From Eriocheir sinensis (Eukaryota; Arthropoda; Malacostraca; Decapoda; Varunidae), in NCBI RefSeq assembly GCF_024679095.1, contig NC_066549.1:11221802-11285801 (forward strand): 64,000 nucleotides of DNA, written 5' to 3'. The notes below the pieces were generated by a model. It saw nothing but the letters and a program-made list of their open reading frames with translations, was not told the DNA's origin and did no database searches. This document shows positions 29,230-55,810 of the stretch, piece by piece. Positions within the stretch are counted from its first letter, which is position 1, and every line of letters starts with the position of its first letter. Made by a program: the position numbers and the translations under genes.

Positions 29230-32200
29230 GTTTGGTGCCAAGCATGACAGTAACAAGGAGGGACACTTGTTGACGAGCCATGGCCAAGACAAAGATGCGT
29301 TCCGTGTGACCACCAGCACCAGGCACCTCCCGCCGCGTCACCCTCACTACGACTGTTTCGTCACGCCTTGGCAACGTACCTACACACCATCTTCCTGGCC
29401 TATACGCTAGTAGTGAAGGACAAAAGAGAAACACTCGAAATACCGGGTGAAACAAATAAAAACAACGGCAATGCAGGCAGGCAGGCGGTCCACAAGTATG
29501 ACGTGTCCTTGAAACCTATCATTTCACTCTTCTCGTTTCACATACATCAGTTATTTTGCCATCAATCACCAGCTAATACTGCCCCAAAGTTAACTAATGC
29601 ATCAGTACAGAGGGTAACAGACACAGCCTGCCATCAGCACTAATCGTTCCTGCACGGACGTTCAGCAAGGAGACAAGATCCCTTACCCAGTACTCACCAT
29701 GGCGGAGGAGCTGAGTTGCCCGGCTGCAAGGAGTCACTCCGAGGCCCACACGTCCGCCCGCAGGCAATTTTTCCACGGACGCCGCCCTCGCAGCGGTCAG
29801 CCCGGAACAGCTGCCTGGCCATAGGTCGTTCACTGTATTCCTTACTAAGTCAGACGCACATTACGCACACAAGACACAGATCAAGGACGCGGCAGCGGAG
29901 GCAACAGCACGCGAATGAGGACAATAGAGGGAGAGGGAGTCGAAAGTGACATAACGAGCATAAGGGTTCGAGAATTGACTCGAGGCTTTAATCTCCTTGT
30001 AGTTGAAAGCAAATGTTTTCTTTACATCTACTATATGTCCATAATCATGCACATTGAGATTTTTTTTTTTTTTTTCAATAGTACTTTTGGAGGTGCACTC
30101 ATCTTTCATAATGTGTTTGTGCCATAAAAAGAGACTGATTGAGTTTTAATAATCAACATCGATAAGGTATTTAGTGACGTCTGAAGCTGCTCATCATCAT
30201 AGCTCATGTACAACTAAACTCAGCATATCATCACATATATCGCATTTGCTTTCAAACAACTGTGTACATTGATTCCATATAAATCAGTACAGTTAATCCT
30301 GTTCATGAATCTGTATTTCACTCGACTCTTTGAAGCTTTGCGGATGAGTTGCCAACGTAGCCAAGAGTGAGATTCAGGTTATTCCATGAGAGCCTTTCGA
30401 AGATGAGAAATCAATGTAGTACGTGATTAAGTGACCGTCAGCATATATAAGAAAGATTTATAAATGCCCTGCGTATAAGGAATCTGGAATAATTTTCACT
30501 CGAATTATAAAGAACGGCATCTCTCGCTGCGCGCTGCCTGCCGCTTATACCCCTCCCTATCCCCTCCCTCTTACCATCTACTCCTCTTATCTATCTCCCG
30601 CGTCCCCCCCTCCCTACCTCACAAGCCCTGCCGTCAACACACTCCCACATTCAGCCACATAAACCTTCCCTTCTCTCTCTATACACCTAGACCTTCATCC
30701 TTCCCTAATCCTCCTTAGGCTTATGCTCTCTCCGTGGTACTTACACAATAATGATGATTATGACGGGAAAGTACTGTGGCTGTAAAGGGAGCTCACTATA
30801 GTCGAACGAACGAGCATCTAATTATATCGTCTGTGTGGGGGTCTGTTTATAGAAGTCATCACACATCTTCAGTTCAATGAAATATTTGTTTCATGCTCAT
30901 CATTGAAGCCTGACAGTTTTAGAAGCCTTATTGCTGATATAAGTGGACGGATGAGTAGAATTCTGTATATGTTTATTAATAATCCAGTTAATGTACTTAC
31001 CTCTTTCTGTTAACAATTAGGCCATGCTGCTAGCTTATAAGTGTTACTCATCAGCCGCAAAACAAACGCATCCCAAATGAAAACATGGTGGGCAGGACTC
31101 GTCTTCTTCATGCATACATCATCCTTGCTGGCAGGAGCTGCACCATATAGTTACTTTTCGTTCACGAGACCAAAAAGACACCAACCACGCATCACCTCAC
31201 AAACCATTTTAGGATAACAATAAATTTACAGTTCCTACTAACTTTCTGTGGCAGCATCGAGAGTAAGTAGCAAGGACAAGAGACCAAGAACATAATGCAG
31301 CCATGTTTTAATTCAGCCCTAAGGAGATACTGGACGCCTATACTGCAGACCCTCAGCGGCGGGAGTGTTGGCTTGGGGCCATCTCGGCGGCTTGGCCCAA
31401 CAGAGGTGCCTGGGTGCCGGCCGCTGCTGGTGACTGGGCCCAACACTCCCGTCCTCCGTCGACGAGTGTTACGTACATTTATTTCGTAGTGAGACACAGT
31501 GGTTGTACACATACATCATCTCAACACCGCATAATTCATTGTTCTTCGAAAGTGCAAATACTATAGTGCCTGAGTCATGAAGAGTATAGTAATGAAACAT
31601 CGAATCTGTAGTCTTTCTCGATTAAAATCTTGACGCTAAAACATAACTAAATAAGCCTAGCAAATTTCCACAGTTTCCTTCGCACTTAGATAAAAATTGG
31701 ATTGTTAATTCATCCGTCAGTGCTTCTTCAGTGACTTATAAATCTTCCTCAGTCTATCTTCTCCCTCATTAGCTTCCTCTTCTACCTCTATCTGCGTAAG
31801 CATATCGATTAGCATCACGTGAATAAATACGAGATCAAAGCAGGACGGATCTGGCCTAGAATGCGTCAAAAAGTCAAGCCAGGCAGGAGTCTAATGTTAT
31901 TCCCTGTTGCACGACGAAGTATCTCACGTGTCTCTGGTTTACTTCTATTTTACAAGATTCATTTGCTCTCTGGTGTGACATAGCAACACACAGTTACTCA
32001 CATGAACATAATACGATAAACAACTATCAAAAATACTTAACACTATACATACGCAGTAACCCGTCCCACAAGGTAAGCGTCGGGGCTGTGACCAGAGCAC
32101 TCACCGGTGAACAGCAGCCAGGCCACACGAGGGTAGGTCACTGCCTGAGCCTGCGTGAAGCGACAAACACCCACCAAGCGCTGCCCTGAGGACCCGACCA

Positions 32201-32273
32201 ACCTAACCTTAACGTCTATACTTTGATTCTTTGCTGCTCCGTGACAATTTAGCGAGGCAGCGAGACGAACACA

Positions 32274-32342
<69 letters not shown>

Positions 32343-32515
32343 TCGCGCACACACTAAAAATACATCTTTGGTGCTATACATATCAACTGGTGGAGAAACA
32401 TTACTGGATACACGATACATCCAAAGTAGAGGTAAGGCCTACGAAGAGTGCATGGAGGTAACAAGCTGCGGTGGTGTGGCGGGGGCGCGGCTGTTGCTCG
32501 AAGTGCTTAATGAAG
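29230..32515. other. No gene seen; unique sequence
   Basis: This is one of the less repetitive parts, AT-moderate, with a CA run at 32273. A CG-rich patch at 31330-31460 is open on both strands without a recognisable domain. AATAAA on the minus strand at 31483-31478 could serve eyg, but it is 1.8 kb past the stop. Confidence 0.6.
32273..32341. repeat. (CA)n microsatellite
   Basis: A perfect CA run of about 69 bp. Confidence 0.96.
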
Positions 32516-32750
32516 GGCCGTATATTCTTAATCACTTCGGCTCCCAGGTACAAACATTTAACAAGGCTTTCCTAGATGTTATGGGTTATTTTCTTGCGTG
32601 GTTCTATGCCTCTGATGGTAGTTTGACAAAGCCTCTGTGCCATGAACGTAAAAAGACACTTATGGGAACACGTTTACCCTATTTTATGACCTTTAGAAAT
32701 GCTTGATAATTGATGTGAGAGCCGGAAGCGTCTAAGAATACCGACGTAAA
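32516..32750 (+). mobile_element. Dispersed SINE-like repeat, copy 2
   Basis: This copy contains AACAAGGCTTTCCTAGATG, GATGGTAGTTTGACAAAGCC, CATGAACGTAAAAAGACACT and TGATGTGAGAGCCGGAAGCG. It is the most complete copy in the middle part. It lies about 540 bp beyond the eyg stop codon. Confidence 0.75.
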
Positions 32751-33284
32751 TCTTAAGGACTGTAAGATATTCTGCCCCTAAGTGTTACAATATTCTAAGT
32801 CTGTTTTAGGGATATTCTTACAGATTTAAGCAGTATGAATGCCCTGCTTAATAGGCCAGGTAACAGGTCAGCAAGCAGGTCTATGGGAACAGCGTTATTA
32901 CTCCTGAACCTGACACGTTTGCTACAGTCGCCTCCTCCGCCCACCACCGCTCGGGGCATCCAGCCAGCATGTCAGCCGGCGGGTGTGTCTGTGGCCAAAG
33001 GTTTCTGTGAACCCGAATCCTAATGATCACTATCACTTGGGACCTATGCTCTGAGGTGGTTGTAAATGCTGCGCTCTGAACGGAAAGTAAGTTAGCACAG
33101 CATTCGTGTGAACTATGTGTCATTTTGAGATCTTACTCTGCCCTCTAAAAATAAAATAAAAGATAACAGAACGCAACGGCTACAGACAGGTAAATACAAG
33201 ATCAGGTAAACAGGTTCGTCAGCAGACAGAGATCAAGGTTACGATACATGTGGGCAGCGAAGGCGGTGCTGACCCGTGACCCCT
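32751..33284 (-). other. Probable eyg 3' UTR
   Basis: Immediately 3' of the eyg stop on the minus strand. There is no long open frame and no canonical AATAAA within it. The UTR end is unknown. Confidence 0.4.
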
Positions 33285-47226
<13,942 letters not shown>

Positions 47227-48620
47227 GATGGCTTCGGGGGCAGGGGTTCGGGGGCCACTCGGGCTCCTGCGGAGGTTCCACGGGGTATTTTCGCGGCGGC
47301 AAGACTGTTTTGGCGGGCACTGTAGTTCCTTTCTGAGTCACCAGGGGGCAGAGGCGCACGTACAGAGAAGCGAACAACCGCTGCAGGCTACCAATCCTCA
47401 CTCGCTGGAGCAGCTTAAATCACTCGCCGAGAGATATCATTATGGTCCGCCTCCCTCGGGCAGCCATTAGCGCGGCGGGGATAACTCTGTTGGCGGCGTG
47501 GGTGGAGGCCAGGCGTCCCTGCACACAATGGCTGGCTAAGGTCACTGCTGCGTGCGTCCAGCCCAGGGAGTGTCAGCGAGGATGGGTGCGAGGCGCCGCG
47601 CTCAGCCCTCAGACCTGTGCTCCGACATACGTCCAAGACAAATATGGCCGATTGCTAGACACTGACTTTTACTTTACGTCCACCCTTAACAGCGCACAGA
47701 TGAATACCAAATCACCTTAAGCGATTCTTTCCCTATAAGGGCGAGTTTGTCATTGAACTGCGCGACGTCAAGGCCTTCTCGAGCGAACAATGGAAAATCT
47801 AGGCGGGCTTACCGACTCCCGAACGCGTATGACGGGTCGGGCTGAAAGGAGCGCGCGCTGATTGGTCCAGGCGGAGACGGGAGGCGGAGCCACAAGAGGT
47901 CTGTCGGTGCGAGTTGCTGCGTAGCCTTTAGATAACAGTATCTCACGACATAAAAATGTTAAACAGTTAAATCTAAACATTTCTTTACCAGGCAGTATAA
48001 CACTGATGGAGTCTCAGGTTTATATAACAGTCTTATTATTAACAAACGGTATGAACTCCTTACTTTAGGTCGTCTTGGGCGGAATCAACATTTCCCGGCC
48101 ACACCGACACGAGTCACTGATAATGGATCGCACGGTGCGTTGCCATAATTCTCGGCTTTGACTCCCCTCGGCCTGCCGCTGCTTACCCCTCCCCCCACTC
48201 ACCCGGTCATCCCTGTCTTATTTCTTTACTCACTGTAATCTTGTTCTCGCAAATTCAGGGAATATTCGAGGCACAGCAACACGTGACGGCTCCGAGCAGG
48301 GCCGCCGGCAGGCCGCAGGTTACGGGCGCGCCTCGCCGGGGCGCCTCAGGCACGCCAGTTGAACTAATATCCCCTCACAATAGACTTCCGGTGTCTGTTT
48401 GGGCGTGTGTGTTTTCAAGTTTTGTTTTATGACTCTCTTGGCGCCGAGAAGACAATGGCGCCGCGTATTAGCCTGTTTCTTCGCGACGAGCAACCGGAAA
48501 TGAGCGAGGCTTGAGTGAAGGGTGGCGGGGCGGAGCATGACACGGGAAAGCCGGGGACGACGCGGGGCGGGGAAGGGACGCGGTGAGGAAGGGCGGGTTA
48601 TCAAAGGCATATCCGGGTCT
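47227..48620 (-). promoter_or_regulatory. CpG-rich 5' flank of eyg, with CCAAT box
   Basis: The region upstream of the eyg start codon is rich in CG dinucleotides compared with the AT- and repeat-rich surroundings, as expected of an unmethylated promoter region. On the minus strand, GGACCAATCAGC (47869-47858) is a full match to the NF-Y CCAAT consensus, about 630 bp upstream of the start. A TATATAAAC-like string lies at about 48027-48019, but it is upstream of the CCAAT box, the reverse of the usual order. No start site can be fixed. No coding exon was seen here. Confidence 0.4.
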
Positions 48621-49296
48621 GAGCCTCGCCTAAGAAACACGTCGAGTAATTTCTGGATAATGGCCCAATTAAGACTCAAAGGAAAGACTAAGGACCAGAA
48701 ATACGTCTCCTTAATGTCACCCAAGTTAGTTATTCAACCGCCCAGACAAGTTAGATGTCTCATCTTGATGCTTCGTTTTTTAAATGTTAAGACTCACCTT
48801 CCTTCACCTGTCTCAAGAAAAACCTTCAGGAACAAAACACTTCAGTAACAATTTCAATGAGCGTCAGTGCATGTTGATAAATGTTTTCTATCAAAATGTC
48901 ATTCGGAATTAGATTTTTCTATATCATGAATCCTCACTATCCTCCCCGCTACAAGTCAAAAACAGGCCAAGAAGTTCATTCCTTCAGCCTTCACACCACT
49001 TCCCGCCACTTTGCACATACAATAACTTCGTCCACATGCGTGACTTTGCTTTCACTTTGATAGACAAAAGATTTCGTTTAAGTCATCTCACAAGGGGGCG
49101 AAGTCTCATTTGGTTGATTGTTTTCTAATCTTTTTGTGAGATTTCTTGCCACAAAGTTGGAAGCTCTATACACAACCTTCAGAGCTGTCAATCCTCTCTC
49201 GTCGGTCTGTGTTCCGCCTCAGGTAACGCGGCACGTCACTGTCAACTCTTTCCTCAGATCTAAGAACGGTGTTGAGTTTCAAAGGATTGGCGAGGG

Positions 49297-49465
49297 TACA
49301 CGAAGCTAAGTTAACGTCTCTGTATTACGAGGGTTCCTGGTTGTCTTTTTTTTCTAATCAAGAGCTCACGTTGCAAAGGTACTAGAAGCTAAGCCTATGT
49401 CCCTGCATTACGAAGGTTCCTGGTTGTCCCTTTATATTTAAAAACACATAAGGATAAGCTCACAT
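49297..49465. repeat. Tandem duplication, unit about 82 bp
   Basis: Two units share TACNAGAAGCTAAG-like starts, GTCTCTGTATTACGAGGGTT / GTCCCTGCATTACGAAGGTT, CCTGGTTGTC and AGCTCACRTTG. Diverged, with no coding potential. Confidence 0.75.
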
Positions 49466-49902
49466 TGGATAGTGTCAGGCATGCAAGACAACACACATCG
49501 AGAGGGTAGACTTATTATACATGACAAGATATATATTTTTCTTCTACTAGCATTGACCTGTAACAAGTCTCTGGAGCTGTTTCCTTATCAGAATAAAGGG
49601 GCAAACATAAATGTGCGTCACGTACGAACACTGCAATGAAAACGAACATAAAAGACGAGAAAGAGACCTCAGGGACCCATTTCTCAGGAGGGGCAGGGAG
49701 CAGAAGCAGGGCCCGTGACGGCGGCAACGGAAAGCGCCGTGCGAGACAATAATAAAATGTTGATTCATGCAGTAAATAGACTCCCACACACGGCCACCCG
49801 AGCGTGAGGGAGTGTAGGGGTCGGTGAAGGGGTTTGGGAATAAAAAATAAAAATAAAAAGCGTGAGACGGCAATAATCCCCTCACAGCGTGGAGCACAAC
49901 CT

Positions 49903-49940
<38 letters not shown>

Positions 49941-49954
49941 TGTCATTCATCAAT

Positions 49955-50166
49955 GATCCGATCACGTACTGGACTCGTAATCGCCAGTCAGTACCCTCCC
50001 TGAAAAAGCTCTTTTGTGCTCAGAGAACCAATCCATACTCCTTGCTCATGGGGGGGACAGTAACCGCTCCTATCAACGAAAAAATATCTTCAGTGATCTG
50101 ACCGTGACTTGAACCTCCCCCTGGTTAGTGAGAGGCAGGGGTGGAATCCATCGCGTTACGGAGTAG
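49955..50166 (-). mobile_element. Possible tRNA-derived SINE, minus strand
   Basis: On the minus strand, TAACGCGATGGATTCC resembles an A box. GAGGTTCAAGTCACGGTC, about 40 bases further on, contains a good polymerase III B box (GGTTCAAGTC). A Leu/Ser-like variable region lies between them. The downstream 130 bases look like a SINE body. No second copy lies in this window, so the assignment rests on the boxes alone. Confidence 0.4.
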
Positions 50167-50294
50167 TTTCAAAATATTTTCATACAAGCTTTCAACGTTC
50201 TTCTGCTTATCTTGACGAAAGCAAAGAAGGAAAACAAGGAAGGACTCTTTAAACGGAATTATTTACGCTCAAATTAACTTCCACGTTTACCTCA

Positions 50295-50588
50295 CTATAA
50301 AAAAAAAATAGTACTGACATCTCTGTTCATGGTGGTCAAGTTGAAAGACACAATAAGACCATAGTCTGCTTGGCATAACGAATGCTTCTCACCAAACTCT
50401 GGCAAACAGTGCATGGGTGCTATCATGGGTATGAATCCATTATGCACAACACCTAGTGAAAGATAAGACGTGGGTCCAGGGTGGCCTTCCACATCATCGA
50501 GGAGTTCTTTCATGACAGGGTCAAAGTTGGCCTGTGGTTTCAGTAAGCCAAACTTTACTTTCAATAAGGTTGCATTTAATAAGTTTTA
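50295..50588 (-). CDS. Coding-like open frame, function unrecognised
   Basis: A minus-strand frame of about 97 codons, open from a TAA upstream to a TAG after 50295, has balanced, non-repetitive composition: FGLLKPQANFDPVMKELLDD, EGHPGPTSYLSLGVVHNG, IAPMHCLPEFGEKHSL and YGLIVSFNLTTMNRDV. There is no ATG until the Met of PVMKELL, and no strong splice acceptor. It may be an exon, or a fragment of a transposon or retrocopied gene. I do not recognise a family, and chance cannot be excluded in this AT-moderate region. Confidence 0.3.
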
Positions 50589-51164
50589 CACAAAATATCA
50601 AACTTCCTCCTTAATAAGAACAGGGAAATGGTCCTACTGCTTGATGGCAATGTGAAGCGGCACTGGGAGGCATGTGTAGTCATGTATAACTTACAAAATA
50701 ATCGAAGACGGGTTATTTGTTCTTTTACTATCTGAGAATGACTTACTGACTTCAACAAAAAATGCTAAAAATTGATGTTCCCCTTCAAGTGGCTCCCAGG
50801 ACGCATGTCAAACCTAAAGTACGCCGCCTTATATATCCAGGAACAGCGGCCCATGAATACTTAATTTTTATCGACACATACAACGATGAGGCAGACAAAC
50901 ACCGAAACAGAGAGAAAAACATAGTATACGTATATAGAAATAGGGCGGCTGCATGAGGAAGTCGAATGAGGAAAAGAGAACTGTTTGCAAGAGGTCACAG
51001 GGAAGGGTAATGGTAATGCACCGGTGTCACGACGCGCACGACGGCTGGCACGAATCGTTGAAAATTGCACCGGGTACACAGCGGTGATGGTCGCTCACCT
51101 GCCCCCCCCCCCACCCCACCCCCTCACGTCCCCGCCGCCGCCCTGACGTCTGATCTGTCTTACA

Positions 51165-51385
<221 letters not shown>

Positions 51386-51515
51386 CATCATCACCACAGT
51401 TGTCCTCGCTTCTTAGTCAATAGAGAGACCCATTAAGCTATTACGAAACACTCATCCATACAACCATATAATATAAACTGATATAGTCCACCCCAAACAA
51501 AGATAGCCTTATTTG

Positions 51516-51519
<4 letters not shown>

Positions 51520-51601
<82 letters not shown>
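51520..51601. repeat. (GT)n microsatellite
   Basis: A perfect GT run of about 82 bp. Confidence 0.96.
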
Positions 51602-51603
<2 letters not shown>

Positions 51604-51679
51604 ATCGGGATAGAGATTGAAATAAAGAAAGAAAAAAAAGCAAACATTTTCTTTCAATTTATTTTTTGACACTAGATCG

Positions 51680-51680
51680 A

Positions 51681-51755
<75 letters not shown>
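51680..51755. repeat. (CT)n then (CA)n compound microsatellite
   Basis: CT for about 27 bp then CA for about 47 bp. Confidence 0.95.
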
Positions 51756-51756
<1 letters not shown>

Positions 51757-52082
51757 GCGGTAATTCTCAGGGAGGTGAAGGGATGGAGAACGTGAGGGAG
51801 AGAATATGTAGGGTGAAATGAGAGGGAGAGGGTGTGGGGAGGAGAGGGGAGAGGGTGTGGGAGGGAGTGGAGGGGGAGGGGAAGGTGCGTTGTCCGGGGC
51901 AGTAACTAGTAAACACAAGGCCCATTGTTCGCAGTCACACGTGGAACTATCGCAGAAATGATCTCCTTCGTTGTAGGACACACCCCTGCATCCACCTGCC
52001 CGCTATATAGTCACCCCACACCCACTCTTTTAACTAATCATCATCATCATCACCATCAGCTATTATTGTTACTCCACGGAAC

Positions 52083-52250
52083 CAACTTTGCCAGATTGTC
52101 GTACTCAGCCGCTCATATTTCCCGACTTCCTACCCCAAAACTATCTTCTGGGCTCCAATAACGAAACTCATTTATAGTTATCGTTGGCAATAGTTAGGCG
52201 TCAGAAACCGGTGAATACTATGCTCTGAGTACGATAATCTGGCAACGGTG
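52083..52250. mobile_element. hAT-type MITE, copy C
   Basis: This 168-bp element is flanked by a perfect 8-bp target duplication, CACGGAAC (52075-52082 and 52251-52258). Its left end is CAACTTTGCCAGATTGTCG and its right end ACGATAATCTGGCAACGGTG. The interior matches copy B over TATAGTTATCGTT and the GTCAGAAAC region but is shorter, consistent with internal deletion. It has no coding capacity. Confidence 0.85.
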
Positions 52251-52799
52251 CACGGAACTATCATATTTTTTACCTCCCTTTGTCTGATGCAAGTACACTT
52301 CATCCTGCTTCGGCAAATATTCTAATTTCATCTTTCCACTTGGTTCTCTGTCGCCCTTCACTTTAGTTGTCAATCTAGCATCACTTCCACACATGATTTG
52401 ACTTGACCATTAATCTTATTCGCTATTAAACTACTATCAATTTTCATTCAAATCTTTAACGAAACTTTCACGTATGTAATGAATCCTTTGTTGTATATTG
52501 TGCATGGCGCCCATCCAAAAGCATGTGTACACTTTTGAATGTCTAAGGTATTGCTTGTTTACATAACCATTTCCTGATCGCTCTATATATACCTTCCACT
52601 CTTCTTTATCTCACATTTTCGTATTCATATTCGACTAACTGTTGATATAATTCAAAGTATTCTCATTAGTATTCGAATAAAAGAGAATAGTATTCGTATT
52701 CTGCAAATAATCTGACGAATACTTCCCCGATAGTTCTCTCTTTTCACAGCCATACGCCTCATTCTTCATCCCTTATCCTAAATGGCTCACTTGTCTCAT

Positions 52800-52802
<3 letters not shown>

Positions 52803-52862
<60 letters not shown>

Positions 52863-52981
52863 CCCAACGAACGTTTGCCCCACCTCTCACGCTCTTCATA
52901 TCTGCGTATACTATGCATATACTTACTGCACATATTTAGAGAGTATACACAATATCCCCCCTCCCTTCACCTATATTCAAC

Positions 52982-53060
<79 letters not shown>
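52803..53060. repeat. Two (CA)n runs
   Basis: CA at 52803-52861 and 52983-53060, separated by about 120 bp of unique sequence. Confidence 0.95.
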
Positions 53061-53062
<2 letters not shown>

Positions 53063-53361
53063 TCAGATTAATCCCGCTAATGTTAATACTTGTTAAATCC
53101 AAAGAGTTCTATACAAGTTGAAAGGCATAACGGATGACAGGTATAGATAGATAGATATGAAGGAAGACAGATAAATGGAAAGAAAACTATCAACAGATGG
53201 ATATAGGCACATTTATAAATAGATAGGTATAGATAAAGAGATTAAAAAATGTACAAATAGGAAAATAGACAAACAAGTAGATCAATAAAGTTCGAGACAA
53301 TACATCAGATGGACGCTGATGGGTGATAGATGAACAGGTTGATTGATGCATGAATGTTTAA

Positions 53362-53362
<1 letters not shown>

Positions 53363-53392
<30 letters not shown>

Positions 53393-53432
53393 GAGGTGGG
53401 ATGATGGAGTGTATCGGTCTACAATACATAAT

Positions 53433-53485
<53 letters not shown>
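53363..53485. repeat. (GT)n and (CT)n/(CA)n runs
   Basis: GT at 53363-53391 and CT/CA at 53433-53485. Confidence 0.93.
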
Positions 53486-53488
<3 letters not shown>

Positions 53489-53535
53489 TCGTTCCCAAGT
53501 ATCCGGCTCCTTCATGCCCCCCCCCCCCTCCCCCC

Positions 53536-54135
53536 TCCCTCCTTAAGCCCCGCAATGGCGACACCTTTCAGGAACAACCAACACACTTTCGGCGAAGATT
53601 CCGTAAGTGGGCGGCGGCGGCGTCTCCCTCGGCGTCACGCACCACTCGTTTATAAACCAAGTCGTGGCGGCCGAGTTGTGCAACGCCGAGGAAGGCAAGA
53701 CGTGAGTGTTTCAACGGGGACGCTCAGGCAGCCCCGCCGCGCTGTTTGTTTTGTCATGTTCTTCACGCTCCTCACGCAGTTGACAAAGGGAGGGAGGGAG
53801 TGAAGAAGGGACGAAGAGGAGAGGGGTAGATGAGCTTGATGTAGGTATGTTTGGAACGTGAATAGCGAGCAAGCGATGTAGAGATGTTTATTAATTAATT
53901 CCCGTCGTCCCTTGCCCTCTGACCCTGTGGCTTGCCTATAACAGCAGCGTAGAGAGCGTTAATTGGTCAACCGCCGAGCCGTGACAGCCAACCAGAGCAA
54001 ACGTTCCGCGCGGTGAGGAGCCGTTCTTCCGCCGCGCTCGACCATGACGGAGACAAAGGGGGCTGCGATCGAGGCAGTCGACGCCATCTTGCCAAAGGGA
54101 GCCTGCCATTTTCAGCCCGAGCCGCCACTCCCTGC
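53536..54135. promoter_or_regulatory. CpG-rich island, possible promoter
   Basis: A sharp rise in CG content amid AT-rich repeats. Two plus-strand ATGs open short frames. One at 53555 (MATPFRNNQHTFGEDS...) runs 49 codons to GAC|GTGAGTG, a usable donor. The other at 54044 (MTETKGAAIEAVDAILPKGA) follows CGACC. Two CCAAT-like strings lie near 53950-53990. No protein family is recognised. Confidence 0.3.
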
Positions 54136-54953
54136 GTGGCGGAAGCACCTCAGCACTACGTCCTTTTGTGCTTTGGTCAACGTCATTCCCATATCAGACT
54201 TAAATACGCGTCTCATGTCTCCCTTTAAATCCACGAACGTTTGCGATGAAGATTATTATGTAGTTTTGTTTTAATATTGTTATTTTGTTCTTCACACCAC
54301 ACCGGTAAAACGTGTCGACTAATAATAAATAACGAAAGCCAGCACAACAGCATCACGGATACACTCATGAATAATACAAGGCAGGTTTTGCACGAAGGAC
54401 GCGTCGCCATCCCATGCATGAGGCGCCCACGACCACCGCCAACACACACACGCACCCCCCCCTCCCACACACACACACACACAAACAAACAAACACACAC
54501 ATATACAAGAAGCGGGAAGATTGGACAGCCTACTTTTTACCTTTGTCAGATAAAAGTCACGCGTGGGAGCCGGTCCTCCGCCCTTCGTGACACAATTGCC
54601 TGGCGCTGGGGATGAAAACAGGACACCGCAATGCCTGCTGTAAGGGCCATCTGCCTCAAACTCCAGGCTTGATACTCGGCCTTACAGCATGGGGATTGGA
54701 GAAGGAGCGTCCCCCGAGATCGTGATTAAAGAGAGCATTGTCTGGTGTTGTCTGAAACGAGCTTGACTTACTGCCTGCTTGCCCGGCACCGTCCTGCGTC
54801 ATTCCACCACAATATACTTATCGAAACACGGTCATCTGCCCCCATTGCTCCCCCTTTCATTGTGGACTACCTTTTTTCTTTGCTACATTTGCTCCCCTCC
54901 ATCACTCCCCCCTACCCCTTCACATCACTGCCTTCCTTGCATTACACAGTCCT

Positions 54954-55180
54954 TTTTACGCTAAACTCTGGAACAATCTTCCTTCATCTGTATTTCCTCC
55001 TGCCTACGACTTAAACTCTTTCAAGAGGAGGGTATCAGGACACCTCTCCTCCCGAAATTGACCTCTCTTTCGGCCACCTCTTTGGATTCTTTTTAGGAGC
55101 AGCGAGTAGCGGGTTTTTTTCTATTATTGTTTCCTTTTTTTGTGCCCTTGAGCTGTCTCCTTTGTTGTAAAAAAAAATTA
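54954..55180 (+). mobile_element. LINE 3' end: last 35 codons of the polymerase ORF plus 3' UTR
   Basis: An open frame from 54954 to the TGA at 55059-55061 reads FYAKLWNNLPSSVFPP, then AYDLNSFKRRVSGHLSSRN. This is the usual end of a non-LTR polymerase (W-N-N-L-P ... F-K-R-R). The 3' UTR follows, with GGAGCAGCGAGTAGCGGG (55096-55113), a T-rich stretch, a GAGCTGTCTCCTTT block, and a terminal A run at about 55169. The upstream part is degraded. Confidence 0.75.
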
Positions 55181-55584
55181 TATATCTCCATAAGGGTCTT
55201 CTCTCTTTGACAAGCTCTCTCCATCACCACCACAGACCTTAGTCACAATAAAAACCATTCTCTATATTCTATAACATATTATCTCTTCCTCCCTGACAGT
55301 TTTTCTCTCCATCACAACCAATTTCTCCTTCCATATACAGCTCCTTCTGCTCTAAACTTAGGGGCTTCATGATGATAGATCGTCTAGCTAGAAATCTGAG
55401 CTAGGGGAAGTGTTTGGTCCCAGCCAGGGCAATTGGCACACAACCCATCCAGATGTTCATCCCCCCTTTCAGACTGGTCGATACGTGCACGGGTGTACCT
55501 GGGAAGGGTAAACCACGGTAACTCGAATGTCGCACTTGCCGTGCGTTCTAAAAGTAAGGATCCTTAGTTCCGTACCCACCATTG

Positions 55585-55810
55585 GCCCATCTTATTAAAC
55601 ATTTCGGTGCTCACACGCCAACATTTGGTAAGGCTTTGCGAAAGTTTGTGGGTGTTTCCATTGGTATTTTTTTAGTCTAGTGATAGTTTGACGAGGCTTC
55701 TGCATCATGAACGTGAAAAAAACACTCATGAGAACCCGACTAATCTCCTTTGTGGCCTTTTGGAGACATTTGTTGTAAAAGCCGAAAGTGTTATAGTCTC
55801 CAGGGCCAAA
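55585..55810 (+). mobile_element. Dispersed SINE-like repeat, copy 3
   Basis: This copy starts TTGGCCCATCTTATTAAACA and contains GATAGTTTGACGAGGCTTCT, CATGAACGTGAAAAAAACAC, GAGAACCCGACTAATCTCC and TTTGTGGCCTTTTGG. It is close to the presumed family consensus. It follows a LINE 3' tail at 54954-55180 in the same orientation. Confidence 0.75.

Noticed and set aside
30341..30365. GTTGCCAACG string resembling a MITE end
   Set aside because: A single short match with no partner end within 300 bp.
55360..55580. Possible additional interspersed repeat (GTCCCAGCCAGGGCAATTGG ... CGGGTGTACCTGGGAAGG)
   Set aside because: No second copy in the window and no polymerase III boxes or inverted ends; cannot be supported from sequence alone.
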